Of a DNA stretch of 64,000 bases, positions 1 to 8,026 are shown in pieces. The notes beneath the pieces are model-generated. The model made no database searches. It saw only the letters and a list, made by a program, of their open reading frames with translations, and was not told the origin of the DNA. The first letter of the stretch is position 1. Each line of letters opens with the position of its first letter. The stretch is taken from contig NZ_MJUZ01000011.1 in NCBI RefSeq assembly GCF_002237645.1, forward strand, positions 186,001 to 250,000, in the 5' to 3' direction. The translations under genes were made by a program, and so were the position numbers. This DNA is from Desulfovibrio sp. MES5 (GTDB lineage: Bacteria; Desulfobacterota; Desulfovibrionia; Desulfovibrionales; Desulfovibrionaceae).

Positions 1-1141
1 TTGGCAGGTCGTCTTCCAGACGCAGAACGTCGTGCCCCAAGGCGTAATGCATGAGACGCGGGCGTTCTACGGATTTTTTCAGTGAATTGATGATGCGGGT
101 CATGCGCCGCGTGCCTTCCAGCACGCCGCCAAGATGCCCGGCGAGTTCGGTGAGGTCGGCGTGGGCGAGGGCGTTCTCCAGCTCAAGGGCCAGTATGCGG
201 CCGCGCGTATCTTCGGGAAACTCCGCCATCAGTTCCCGCGCAAGACGCAGGGCGCGGGCCTGGTTGGCGTCGATATCCTCAACGAGCTCGCCGCAGTATT
301 CCGCCTGGTTGCGCATGATGTTGAGGGCGTTGTTGCCATAGTGGGCCATGGCGCCGGCGGCTTTTTCCAGGGTGTCGCGGGCGACGGCTATGCGGCGGCC
401 CACGGTGAGGGATACAAGGCGCGCGCACTTGCCCAGAAAGCGCTCGTCAAAAGTCTCGAAGCCGTACTCCCTTGTGGTGTACAGCATGACAAGGCCAAAA
501 GGGGGCTTGTCATTGCGCTCACGCAGCACAAAGGCCAGGCGCGAGCGGTAGCCCTCCTTGTAGATGACGCAATCAAAGGAGTCGCCGCCCCTTTCAAGGG
601 CCTGAAGGTTGTTGGAAACAACGTAGCGCGTGTGCCTTTGCAGGATGGCGTTCATGACCGGGTGTTCACGCAGGCTTTCTTCCAGCATGGGGGCCACGAT
701 GGGAATGGATTTTCCGCTCACATGGTTGGCCGAGCGCGCCACCCACTCGCCCCTGCTGTTGCGCAGGCGGCAGACATAGAGCTCGGCATGCATGGCGTGC
801 ACAAGAATTTCGGCGCTCTGGCGCAGCACTTCGCCGGGAGGGGCCATACGGTCGGCAATGGCGAGCAGGTCGCTGGAAACACGCAGCAGCATTTCCGTAT
901 CGCTCTGCATTGACGCCACGGAAGACAGCAGGTGCAGCAGGCAGCGCCAGCTGCGCAGCGGCACGCCGCGCATGGTGGGCCTGTAGCCCTGGTTGAGGGT
1001 CCGCTTGGTAGCGGGCAACAGGGCAAGAACGGCCACGCGCATTTCTGGCGGAGCGTACTTCAGAAGCCGGATGATTTCCTCGCGGATATATTCTTTGGTG
1101 TGCTGTGCCACCGCGTACTCCGTTTTCCGCAGGGCGGCCAT
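1..1141 (-). CDS. GAF-domain, histidine-kinase-like signalling protein (3' end outside window)
   Basis: The reverse strand reads open without a stop from an ATG at 1141 to the window edge (about 380 codons), so the C-terminus is missing. After an all-helical N-terminus (about residues 1-90) comes a stretch resembling a GAF sensory domain (about 95-250). It is followed by a helical segment containing MAHYGNNALNIMRNQAEY, which looks like a histidine-kinase phosphoacceptor helix. I infer a cytoplasmic sensor kinase or related GAF regulator; the catalytic ATPase domain would lie outside the window. The start is uncertain: no good ribosome site precedes ATG 1141 and an in-frame GTG lies 39 bases upstream. 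No transmembrane segment is visible in the part seen. The neighbouring transglycosylase gene is transcribed divergently. Confidence 0.65.
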   Translation of the reverse strand, partial: MAALRKTEYAVAQHTKEYIREEIIRLLKYAPPEMRVAVLALLPATKRTLNQGYRPTMRGVPLRSWRCLLHLLSSVASMQSDTEMLLRVSSDLLAIADRMAPPGEVLRQSAEILVHAMHAELYVCRLRNSRGEWVARSANHVSGKSIPIVAPMLEESLREHPVMNAILQRHTRYVVSNNLQALERGGDSFDCVIYKEGYRSRLAFVLRERNDKPPFGLVMLYTTREYGFETFDERFLGKCARLVSLTVGRRIAVARDTLEKAAGAMAHYGNNALNIMRNQAEYCGELVEDIDANQARALRLARELMAEFPEDTRGRILALELENALAHADLTELAGHLGGVLEGTRRMTRIINSLKKSVERPRLMHYALGHDVLRLEDDLP

Positions 1142-1603
1142 GGCCGCGCTAGAGAAATATAAAAGGCTGCGGCCTTTCACGCCACAGCCGCCTTGATGTT
1201 CTTTTACTGTGAGGCAGGTCTGCTTTTATGGCCCGCAGTCCTGTAGACAAAAAAGGCAGGACTTGCCGCAGACTAATAAGCATATTCCTGAATGCCCGGC
1301 AGGTCAACGGCATTCATTATTTTGACCATTGTGGCGCAGGGTTTTTGTTGTTGTCTTTAACTTGTTATAAACTAAGCATATTTTTTGAGTGGCAGTGAAT
1401 TTGCATTTGATAAAATGCGGCCCGCAACGTTGTTTGTGCGTCGCGCATGGCAATGACGCCCGCCGGCAACGTGAACAACGCGCCGGAAAATATCGGGCAT
1501 GGGCAGGATTTGGCCGAGTCGCCGCGCCGGAGCGCGCGCCGAGGCCTTTGTGTCAGTCACGCCAAAAGTTCAAGGCCAAGGCCCGCAGATCACAGGAACA
1601 CTC
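1142..1603. other. intergenic region between divergent genes
   Basis: This 460-base gap separates the leftward GAF protein from the rightward transglycosylase. It contains an AT-rich patch around 1340-1390 (with TTGTTATAAACT) that could hold a promoter for the rightward gene, but no convincing -35/-10 pair. The open frames here have no ribosome sites and look random. Confidence 0.4.
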
Positions 1604-2677
1604 ATGAAGCCCCATAAAACTCTTCTCATCATAGCCTCTTGCCTTGGCGGCGCGTTGCTGCTCCTGGGGCTTTTGGCGGGCTTTGTGCCGCAGAAGGAAG
1701 GGTATGAGGTGCGCCGCCGGGTGAGCCTCGTTGTGGCCAGCCTGCGGCCTGAGGATATGCCTGCTCCCATTGTTTCGCAGGGCAACGGATCGCGCCTGTG
1801 GTCGTTGCGCCTTGCGGCTTCGCCCGCAGTCGCCACCGCCGTGTCACCCCGGCCCGCAGGGATGGAGCCGGACGGGCTTTTTGCCGAAGGTCAGGATTCC
1901 CTGGTTCAGCTTGCCCCCCTGCTTGCGCTGGACGGATTCTCCATGCCTTTTCTTCTGGCCGTGCAGCCGCCGCAGTATGGCGACGCTCTGGACGCCAGGG
2001 GTCTGCCCCTGCGCTGGCTTGCCGCTGAAACCCTGTTGGAAGGGTACAGCCCCTTTATTCCTCGGGCGGACGGCAGGGCGCGTCCGGGGCGGATGGGAAA
2101 AGACGGCGCGCTGGCGGATGACGACAACCTTGTTTACGGCAGCCTGCCAGCCAGGGCCGTACGTTATCAGCAGCTGGTGGAAAATTTTGCCAGGCGGTAC
2201 AACCTCAGCACCGAACTGGTATATGCCATCATCCACAGCGAAAGTTCCTTTTCAACCACCCTTGTAAGCGACAAATCGGCCATGGGGCTCATGCAGATAC
2301 TGCCGGATACCGCCAGCGGCGAAGTGCACAAGTATCTGTACGGGCATACGGGCGACATCAGTTTTGACGAACTCAGCGTGCCGGAGGTCAACATCCGTTA
2401 CGGCACCACCTATCTTCATATCCTGCTCACGCGCTATTTTGCCGGAGTGTATGATCCGCGCGCGCGCGAATACTGCGCGGTAGCGGCGTACAATATGGGG
2501 CCCAACCGCTTTCTGCGCCTCTTTGGCAAAACCAATGAGGAGGCCCTGGATGCCATCAACGCCATGACGGCCGAAGAACTGTATGAAGACCTCACCCACC
2601 GCCTGCCCGTGGCCGAAACACGCGCCTATGTGGCCAAGGTGGCGCGGATGAAGGGGCACTACGCCGCACTGCAATAG
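1604..2677 (+). CDS. membrane-anchored lytic murein transglycosylase (SLT domain, MltC-like)
   Basis: Predicted to cleave peptidoglycan glycan strands between MurNAc and GlcNAc, forming 1,6-anhydro-MurNAc ends, at the periplasmic face. The start at 1604 is chosen because AGGAA lies just upstream and the protein then begins with a signal/anchor (MKPHKTLLIIASCLGG followed by a Leu-rich helix); a longer in-frame version from 1499 would put 35 charged residues ahead of it. The C-terminal half is a typical soluble lytic transglycosylase fold: catalytic Glu at about residue 213 in HSESSF, then SAMGLMQILP, then VAAYNMGP. Length 357 aa. The N-terminal ~180 residues are not recognisable but match the general architecture of MltC-type enzymes. 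A small hairpin follows the stop directly (2677-2698) but lacks a T tract. Confidence 0.88.
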   Translation: MKPHKTLLIIASCLGGALLLLGLLAGFVPQKEGYEVRRRVSLVVASLRPEDMPAPIVSQGNGSRLWSLRLAASPAVATAVSPRPAGMEPDGLFAEGQDSLVQLAPLLALDGFSMPFLLAVQPPQYGDALDARGLPLRWLAAETLLEGYSPFIPRADGRARPGRMGKDGALADDDNLVYGSLPARAVRYQQLVENFARRYNLSTELVYAIIHSESSFSTTLVSDKSAMGLMQILPDTASGEVHKYLYGHTGDISFDELSVPEVNIRYGTTYLHILLTRYFAGVYDPRAREYCAVAAYNMGPNRFLRLFGKTNEEALDAINAMTAEELYEDLTHRLPVAETRAYVAKVARMKGHYAALQ

Positions 2678-3006
2678 GCAGCGGGGAGCGACGCTGCCGT
2701 CAGGGCTCAGGCACAGCCGGGGGCCGCGCTAAACGCTTCTCGAAAAAAGGCGCTGCTGCGGGCTGCTTGTGCGGGCAGGCCGTCACTTGGACGAAACGCC
2801 GCAATAATCATGCGCCCGTAAACGTCTGCGTGCCTGATTTGCCGCCATGCGCCGGAGGAGCGTCCCCTGCCGGGTTTTATGCACCAACTGGGATTGGTTG
2901 GGAAAAAACGGTTGAGGTGGCTGTAAAAACAACGTACACCATTGGCAACACCGCCGTGCGGGCTGTTCAGCGTAACACGGCAATTCTGAGAGGAGTATCC
3001 ATTACC

Positions 3007-3609
3007 ATGCGAATCCGTTATTTTATGCCGCTGGCCCTGCTGCTGAGCCTGATGCTTATTGCCTGCCAACAGGGCGAAGGCACGTCCCAGTCCAAGCTGG
3101 CGGTCGTGGATATGACGCGCATCATGCGTGACAGCGAAGCCGGAAAGGCCGGGGTAAAACACCTTGAAGCTCTTCAGGCCGAGATGCAGGAACAGCTGAA
3201 CGCCATTCAGGGACGCCTTGAAAAGAACGCCAATGACGCTGACGCCCAGAAAGAACTGCAGACAGTCTACATGATGTCGCAGCAGCGTATGCAGGTGGAA
3301 CAGCAGAACGTGGTCAACGTGCTGTATGACACCATGCAGCGCATCGTCAATGCGTACCGCACTGAAAAGGGTTATGCCCTTATCATCAGTTCCGAAGCGG
3401 CGGCCTCTTTTGACCCCAAGGCTGACGTGACCGCCGATATCATCGCGGCCATGAACAAGCAGAAGGTGGACTTCAAGCCTGTGGCGCCCGAAGGCGCTGG
3501 CGATGCCGCTGCCGCCCCTGCCGCCGAAGCGTCCAAGCCCGCCGACAAGGCTGCGGAAAAGCCCGCCGCCCCCGCCGACAAGCCCGCTGGCAAGACTGAC
3601 AAAAAGTAA
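3007..3609 (+). CDS. OmpH/Skp-family periplasmic chaperone-like lipoprotein
   Basis: A 200-residue protein with a lipoprotein signal peptide (LLLSLMLIAC, lipobox Cys about residue 20), so probably anchored in a periplasmic membrane leaflet. Residues about 30-150 match the OmpH/Skp pattern: a short beta strand (KLAVVDMTRIM) followed by two long Gln/Glu/Lys-rich helices predicted to form a coiled coil, then a return strand (GYALIISS). Skp proteins hold unfolded outer-membrane proteins in the periplasm; lipidation is unlike classical soluble Skp. The last ~45 residues are an Ala/Pro/Lys-rich tail with repeated PADK-type units. The start at 3007 has GAGAGGAG upstream; a longer in-frame start at 2767 would bury the signal peptide. 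A strong terminator follows. Confidence 0.82.
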   Translation: MRIRYFMPLALLLSLMLIACQQGEGTSQSKLAVVDMTRIMRDSEAGKAGVKHLEALQAEMQEQLNAIQGRLEKNANDADAQKELQTVYMMSQQRMQVEQQNVVNVLYDTMQRIVNAYRTEKGYALIISSEAAASFDPKADVTADIIAAMNKQKVDFKPVAPEGAGDAAAAPAAEASKPADKAAEKPAAPADKPAGKTDKK

Positions 3610-3660
3610 GCGCGAACCGCGTTTTTGAACTGCCGGTGCAGACCGGACAGTGACATTGCA

Positions 3661-3689
3661 AACCCCCGGTCTCAGGATCGGGGGTTTTG
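3661..3689 (+). terminator. intrinsic terminator after the OmpH/Skp lipoprotein gene
   Basis: Stem AACCCCCG / CGGGGGTT around a ten-base loop, followed by TTTT. It lies about 50 bases after the stop of the upstream gene, in the right orientation. Confidence 0.8.
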
Positions 3690-4230
3690 CTTCGTCGCGG
3701 CAAGGGCTGCCGGAGCCAGCCGGACATTGTGACGTTTTTGTGCTGGGCTGGACAGGGCACGGCATGAAGAGCATGCTGGCCCTGCTTGCGGCGGCGTACT
3801 GATGGAAATATGAAGTGTGCCCGCCCTGGAGCGCAGCCTTTTGGGCATGTTGTGTTGCAATGCCCCGGCGGCCGCGTGAATGGCTGCCCGCAGTGAAGGC
3901 GTAAACGTAGATTGAGCCATCGCCCGCCGAGTCTCCCGCGCCCTTGACGGAATCGTTTGGGGGGAGCATGACAGCCGCGTTGCGGATGCAGGCGGCCCTG
4001 CCGCCTGCTTGCGCGAGCGGACGCTGTGACGGGCGAGGTCTAACCCTTGAGAATGCATATGCTCAAAGTTTGTCGGCCCTGAGGGCTGAAGGCCTTGTTC
4101 CAACGTTTGGCGGCACAAAGGCGTTTGTGTCCGTCGCCTTGTGGCTGGCGTCTGCCAGATGAGACGCCAGAGCAGATTCAGCATGGATCTGCTCCAAAAA
4201 ATTACCGTATTGCAATGGTTGAGAGTTGAT
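3690..4230. other. 540-base intergenic region
   Basis: No convincing gene. It carries a partial palindrome TTGAG-ATGCAT-CTCAA near 4047-4066 and a 7-bp-stem hairpin (GGCGTCT / AGACGCC) near 4147-4168, about 65 bases before the AEC transporter start. Neither resembles a known riboswitch. Confidence 0.35.
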
Positions 4231-5214
4231 ATGTTTCATGCACTTTTTGCAGTTATCCCCGTTTTTTGCGTCATTGCCTTTGGCGCGCTGCTGAGGGCGC
4301 GCGACGTTTTACCCGAAAACGCCGGGCCGGTGCTTGGCGTCTACGTGCTCAAGGTGGCCCTGCCGCTGCTCATCCTGCATCTGCTGGCCGGCGCACGCCC
4401 CGAAGACCTGTCCAGGGGCGGCTTCTGGCTTGGGCTCATCGGCTCGCAGCTGTTCGTCTATGTGCTTGGGTATATGGGAGACAAGCTGTTCTGCCGCCGG
4501 GGAATCGGCCCCGCCGTCATCAGCGGGTTTTCCTGCTCGGCCTGCAACGCGGCCTTTGTGGGGCTGCCCATTGTGTCCAACCTCTGGCCCGGCAACAGCG
4601 AAGCCATGCTGGTGGCGGGCCTCGCCATCCTCACGCCCAATGTAGTCATTATTCTGGCGCAGGCCCGGCTTGACGTTCTGGCCGGTTCTCTGGCCTGGAA
4701 AGGCGGCAGCCCGCTGACCTTTGCCGGCAGCCTGGTGCGCATCTTCATTCTGGGCAATCCCCTGCTGCTTGCCACTCTGGTGGGCGCGGTGCTCTCCCTG
4801 TCGCGACTGGGCCTGTGGGAACCACTGGACCGTGCCATAAGTCTGGTGGGCTACACGGCTGCTCCCTGCATGCTGCTGGCCCTGGGGCTTGATCTGCGGC
4901 AAAAGCTCGCCATTGCTACCCGCCGCTCGCAGGGCGGGGTGGCGCTTCGGCAGGCATGGTTCATCTTCTGCAAGCTGGTGCTGCATCCCCTGCTGTGTTG
5001 GGGCATCCTGTACGCCATGGGCGTCACGGGGTTGTGGCTGGTTATTCCCGTGCTTATCAGCGCTACGGCGACGGCCCTGCTGGTCAGCGTCATTGCCCAG
5101 GTTTACAGCGCCGTGCCTGAAGAGGCCGCCCTCACAGCCGTGGTGACCAATGGCGTGAGCATTCTGACGCTCACGGGCTTTGTGTGGTTGTTCCACGCTC
5201 TGGGCATGCTTTAG
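4231..5214 (+). CDS. AEC (auxin efflux carrier) family transporter
   Basis: An integral inner-membrane protein of 327 residues with about ten hydrophobic helices arranged as in the bile/arsenite/riboflavin-transporter-like AEC family. Bacterial members move organic acids such as malate or malonate. The sequence SGFSCSACNAAFVGLPI (about residues 90-106) and the later VVTNGVSILTLTGF correspond to the conserved helix-break regions of the two inverted repeats. The start at 4231 (MFHALFAVIPVF) is preferred over an in-frame start 30 codons upstream because GAGAG precedes it and the first membrane helix starts at once. Substrate cannot be read from the sequence. The gene is isolated, with a terminator about 110 bases downstream. 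Confidence 0.85.
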   Translation: MFHALFAVIPVFCVIAFGALLRARDVLPENAGPVLGVYVLKVALPLLILHLLAGARPEDLSRGGFWLGLIGSQLFVYVLGYMGDKLFCRRGIGPAVISGFSCSACNAAFVGLPIVSNLWPGNSEAMLVAGLAILTPNVVIILAQARLDVLAGSLAWKGGSPLTFAGSLVRIFILGNPLLLATLVGAVLSLSRLGLWEPLDRAISLVGYTAAPCMLLALGLDLRQKLAIATRRSQGGVALRQAWFIFCKLVLHPLLCWGILYAMGVTGLWLVIPVLISATATALLVSVIAQVYSAVPEEAALTAVVTNGVSILTLTGFVWLFHALGML

Positions 5215-5321
5215 GCGCCAGACCCAGGTAACTTTTGAGAATACGCATGCGTCGTGCGCGGCGTGCACGTCAGGTCGGTGCTGCACGGGCGGCACGCATG
5301 CAAAGAGACGCAGAGTTTCTG

Positions 5322-5357
5322 CAAAGAATGTCCGGTTTGCCGGGCATTCTTTGTTTA
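5322..5357 (+). terminator. hairpin terminator after the AEC transporter gene
   Basis: Stem CAAAGAATG-CCGG / CCGG-CATTCTTTG with a four-base loop and one bulge on each arm, followed by TTTAC. It lies between the convergent AEC and LysR genes, so it could serve either strand. Confidence 0.65.
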
Positions 5358-5430
5358 CAGCCCATTGACGGGATGGAACAGGCCCGGCTCGCATCAAGAA
5401 AGGCCGACTGGGAGCAAGCCGTGTCCACGG

Positions 5431-5485
5431 CGGGCGTCAATGCGAGATCAACCTGGGCGTCAATACGGGCGTCAATGCGAGGTCA
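5431..5485. repeat. 20-bp direct repeat, two copies
   Basis: CGGGCGTCAATGCGAG followed by ATCA (5431-5450) recurs as the same 16 bases followed by GTCA at 5466-5485, with a partial third copy (GGGCGTCAATA) between them. It is in the gap between the AEC and LysR genes and has no visible function. Confidence 0.6.
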
Positions 5486-5524
5486 GTACTGGCGTATCTC
5501 AGAGAGGTTTATGGCGAGAACGTC

Positions 5525-6484
5525 TCAGCGGCCGAGGGCGTCCGCGCTGTTGTCCGGTGCGGGGGCCAGGGTGACTATGTCTTCGGAATCCAGGGTGTTG
5601 GGGTCGTGGGCGCGCACAAAGGCCTTGGCAAAGCTGACAAAGGCCCGCGCCGCGTCAGAGAGTTTGCGGAGCCCCGGGGTGTACAGCTGCATCTTGCGCT
5701 GTAAAACCGGTTCGTGCAGCAATGTGGCCGTAAGCCCGTATCCCCTGGCCAGCAGAAGCGAAAATCGCCCGGCAAGAGCCACGCCGCAGCCCGAGGCGGC
5801 AAGGGCAAACGCGGTTGGCATCTGGTTGACCACATGGCCGATAAGAAACGGCGGCTGTGGCCCTACGTCGGCTGCGATATACCCGACGGACTCCCTGCCA
5901 ACAGCGATGATAGGCACTTTTTTTACCTCGTCCCAGGTGCTGTAGCGGCCAGCCAGGGGGTGGTCAGGCCGCGAGAGCATGCTCACCGGAGTGGAGAAAA
6001 AATGTTGTGCGGTTATTCCGGCTTCCTGATGGCGAGCCGGGCCAAAACCGACCTCCGCATCCCCCTGCTGGATGCTTGACTGCACCTGCGCCATGGGCTG
6101 GTCCACCAGCTCCACGCGAATATTGGGCTGCGCCCGCGTAAAGTGCGCCAGCAGCAAAGGCAGCAGGGTGCAGGCGATAAGCGGCGCTCCTACGATGCGC
6201 ACGCGGCCGGCGCGCAGACTGCAGAGGTCGCCCGCGTATTTTTCCATCAACAGAAATTCATGAAAGGCCTTTTGCGCCAGCCCGTAAAACTCCCGGCCAT
6301 CAGGCGACAGGGAGACAAAACGTGACGTTCTGTCAAAAAGCGGCACCCCCACTTGCCCTTCCAGATCCTTGATGAGGTTGCTGACCGCGCTCTGAGTTAT
6401 ATGAAGCGCCGTTCCTGCGGCTGTGAAGCTGCGCATGTCGGCCACCATGAGAAAAGCCTCTATCTGGCGCAAAGTCATTTGCAT
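5525..6484 (-). CDS. LysR-family transcriptional regulator
   Basis: A 319-residue LysR-type regulator. The N-terminal winged helix-turn-helix is clear (TLRQIEAFLMVADMRSFTAA, then HITQSAVSNLIKDLE at about residues 28-42). The rest is the two-lobed effector-binding domain. It is divergent from an MFS transporter and a sugar-acid dehydratase gene, the usual arrangement for a LysR regulator controlling its neighbours. A perfect inverted repeat with the T-N11-A core lies 24 bases upstream of its start, and a second related site lies near the transporter start, so autorepression plus effector-dependent activation of the transporter operon is likely. The ligand is probably the transported sugar acid; that is inference from context. 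The second Met (residue 3) is an alternative start. Confidence 0.9.
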   Translation of the reverse strand: MQMTLRQIEAFLMVADMRSFTAAGTALHITQSAVSNLIKDLEGQVGVPLFDRTSRFVSLSPDGREFYGLAQKAFHEFLLMEKYAGDLCSLRAGRVRIVGAPLIACTLLPLLLAHFTRAQPNIRVELVDQPMAQVQSSIQQGDAEVGFGPARHQEAGITAQHFFSTPVSMLSRPDHPLAGRYSTWDEVKKVPIIAVGRESVGYIAADVGPQPPFLIGHVVNQMPTAFALAASGCGVALAGRFSLLLARGYGLTATLLHEPVLQRKMQLYTPGLRKLSDAARAFVSFAKAFVRAHDPNTLDSEDIVTLAPAPDNSADALGR

Positions 6485-6507
6485 TGATTTTCCTCTTGTT
6501 TTTTGAC

Positions 6508-6532
6508 GATTGATAACTTGAAGTTATCAATC
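6508..6532. promoter_or_regulatory. palindromic LysR-type operator (autoregulatory site)
   Basis: A perfect 12-1-12 inverted repeat with half-site GATTGATAACTT and its complement around a single central G. It contains the LysR-family T-N11-A core (T, AACTTGAAGTT, A). It lies 24 bases upstream of the regulator start in the divergent intergenic region. Confidence 0.75.
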
Positions 6533-6665
6533 GAGAAGTAAAAACAATTTTACCAGTATCAGCATAGTACGTAGAGTGCATACTACGACATATTTCAAGG
6601 AAGTTAAGCCGGCATGCTTCACAATGTCTATGTAAAATGGAGTGCCATTCTTCATTTAGAAGAAA

Positions 6666-6684
6666 ATTGATGCGCATTATCAAT
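6666..6684. promoter_or_regulatory. second LysR-type operator near the transporter start
   Basis: ATTGAT and ATCAAT half-sites separated by seven bases share the TTGAT core with the operator at 6508-6532. It lies about 30 bases upstream of the MFS transporter start, consistent with an activation or repression site for the same regulator. Confidence 0.5.
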
Positions 6685-6712
6685 TAACAAAATTCTCAGA
6701 GGGAGAAAAACC

Positions 6713-8005
6713 ATGAACACAGAAGTGATGCCTGGTTTACATAGCGCGTCACAGCAGGAAATACCTACAAAAAAACGTTTTGTCATTGTTTTTTGTTTGT
6801 TCATTGGTATATTTATCGCTTATCTGGACAGAGTCAACGTTTCGGTGCTGGCCGCCAATGATCCCTTTTTGATTGAGATGGGCATCAAGGGCGTTCCGGT
6901 ACAGATCGGCATGATGATGTCGGTGTTTCTGGCGGCGTACGGTGTGGCTAACGTACTGCTGTCGCCGCTTGGAGACTATCTTGGCCCGCGCAAATCCATG
7001 ATGCTCTGCATCGGGCTGTGGACGGTATCACTGTTCATGGGCGGCATTGCCTCCACCTTCACGCTGATCATTGCCAGCCGGGTACTGCTCGGCATTGGCG
7101 AGGGCGTGTACTACCCGCTGCAAAGCGTGTTCGTAAAAAACTGGTTTCCAAAGCAGGAACGAGGACGGGCCAATGCCGCCTGGGTTGTGGGCCAGTCCGT
7201 TGCTCCTGCCATAGCCATGCCTTTTTTTGCCTACCTGATCGCCGCGTTCGGCTGGCGCTCGAATTTCTGGGTGTGTCTGGTTTTGGGGTTGATTCCGCTG
7301 TACCTGCTCTGGCGACACACTGCGGACACGCCCCGGAAGCACAGGAGCATCAATGAGGCCGAGCTTTCGCTGATTGAAGAGGGTCAGGACACGCCCGCTC
7401 CCAAGGGCGAAGCCATCCCGCTCAAAGAACGGCTGAAAGGCTTTGTGGGCAACTACCGCTACTGGCTGCTGGTGTTCTGGTACCTTTGCCTCCAGTGCAT
7501 GTACTGGGGACTTATCACCTGGCTGCCAAGCTACCTCAAAACCGCCAGAAACTTCAGCTGGCAGGAAATGGGCTGGCTGGCCTCGCTGCCTTTCGTGCTC
7601 TCCGTCATATTCAAGGTATTCAGCGGCGTTTTGGCGGACAAGGTGGGCAGAAGCGCCCCCATTCTTATGGCAGCCATGTTTTGCGCGGGCATCTGCGTGT
7701 ATCTGGGGGCCACCACGGAACACAAGTATTTGTCCGCTGTGCTGCTGGCTCTGGCCGTGGCCTTCTGCACCATGGGCACGCCCGTGGCCTGGACCCTGCT
7801 TCAGGGCATAATCCCTACCTCTTCAATGTCCACGGCGTCGGGCATCATGAACGGCCTGGCCAATGGTCTGGCCTCGCTGGCCCCTGCCATGATCGGCTTT
7901 TTCATCTCCACTACCGGCCACTATGGCGGCGGTTTGCTCTGCCTTGTCTTCACTGGCGCGGCGGCCACGGTGGCAGCGGGCATTCTTGCCCTGCAAAAGT
8001 ACTAA
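6713..8005 (+). CDS. MFS transporter, anion:cation symporter type (probable sugar acid/organic acid uptake)
   Basis: A 430-residue inner-membrane protein with twelve predicted helices. The early motif YLDRVNVSVLAAN and GDYLGPRKSMM (MFS motif A after helix 2) are characteristic of the anion:cation symporter branch, whose members take up hexonates, hexuronates and related acids with protons. The start at 6713 has GAGGGAG upstream. It lies 21 bases ahead of an enolase-superfamily dehydratase gene, so the two are probably one operon under the divergent LysR regulator. Substrate is therefore predicted to be the acid used by that dehydratase. Confidence 0.88.
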   Translation: MNTEVMPGLHSASQQEIPTKKRFVIVFCLFIGIFIAYLDRVNVSVLAANDPFLIEMGIKGVPVQIGMMMSVFLAAYGVANVLLSPLGDYLGPRKSMMLCIGLWTVSLFMGGIASTFTLIIASRVLLGIGEGVYYPLQSVFVKNWFPKQERGRANAAWVVGQSVAPAIAMPFFAYLIAAFGWRSNFWVCLVLGLIPLYLLWRHTADTPRKHRSINEAELSLIEEGQDTPAPKGEAIPLKERLKGFVGNYRYWLLVFWYLCLQCMYWGLITWLPSYLKTARNFSWQEMGWLASLPFVLSVIFKVFSGVLADKVGRSAPILMAAMFCAGICVYLGATTEHKYLSAVLLALAVAFCTMGTPVAWTLLQGIIPTSSMSTASGIMNGLANGLASLAPAMIGFFISTTGHYGGGLLCLVFTGAAATVAAGILALQKY

Positions 8006-8026
8006 GGATGTTCACAGGAGACGTAT

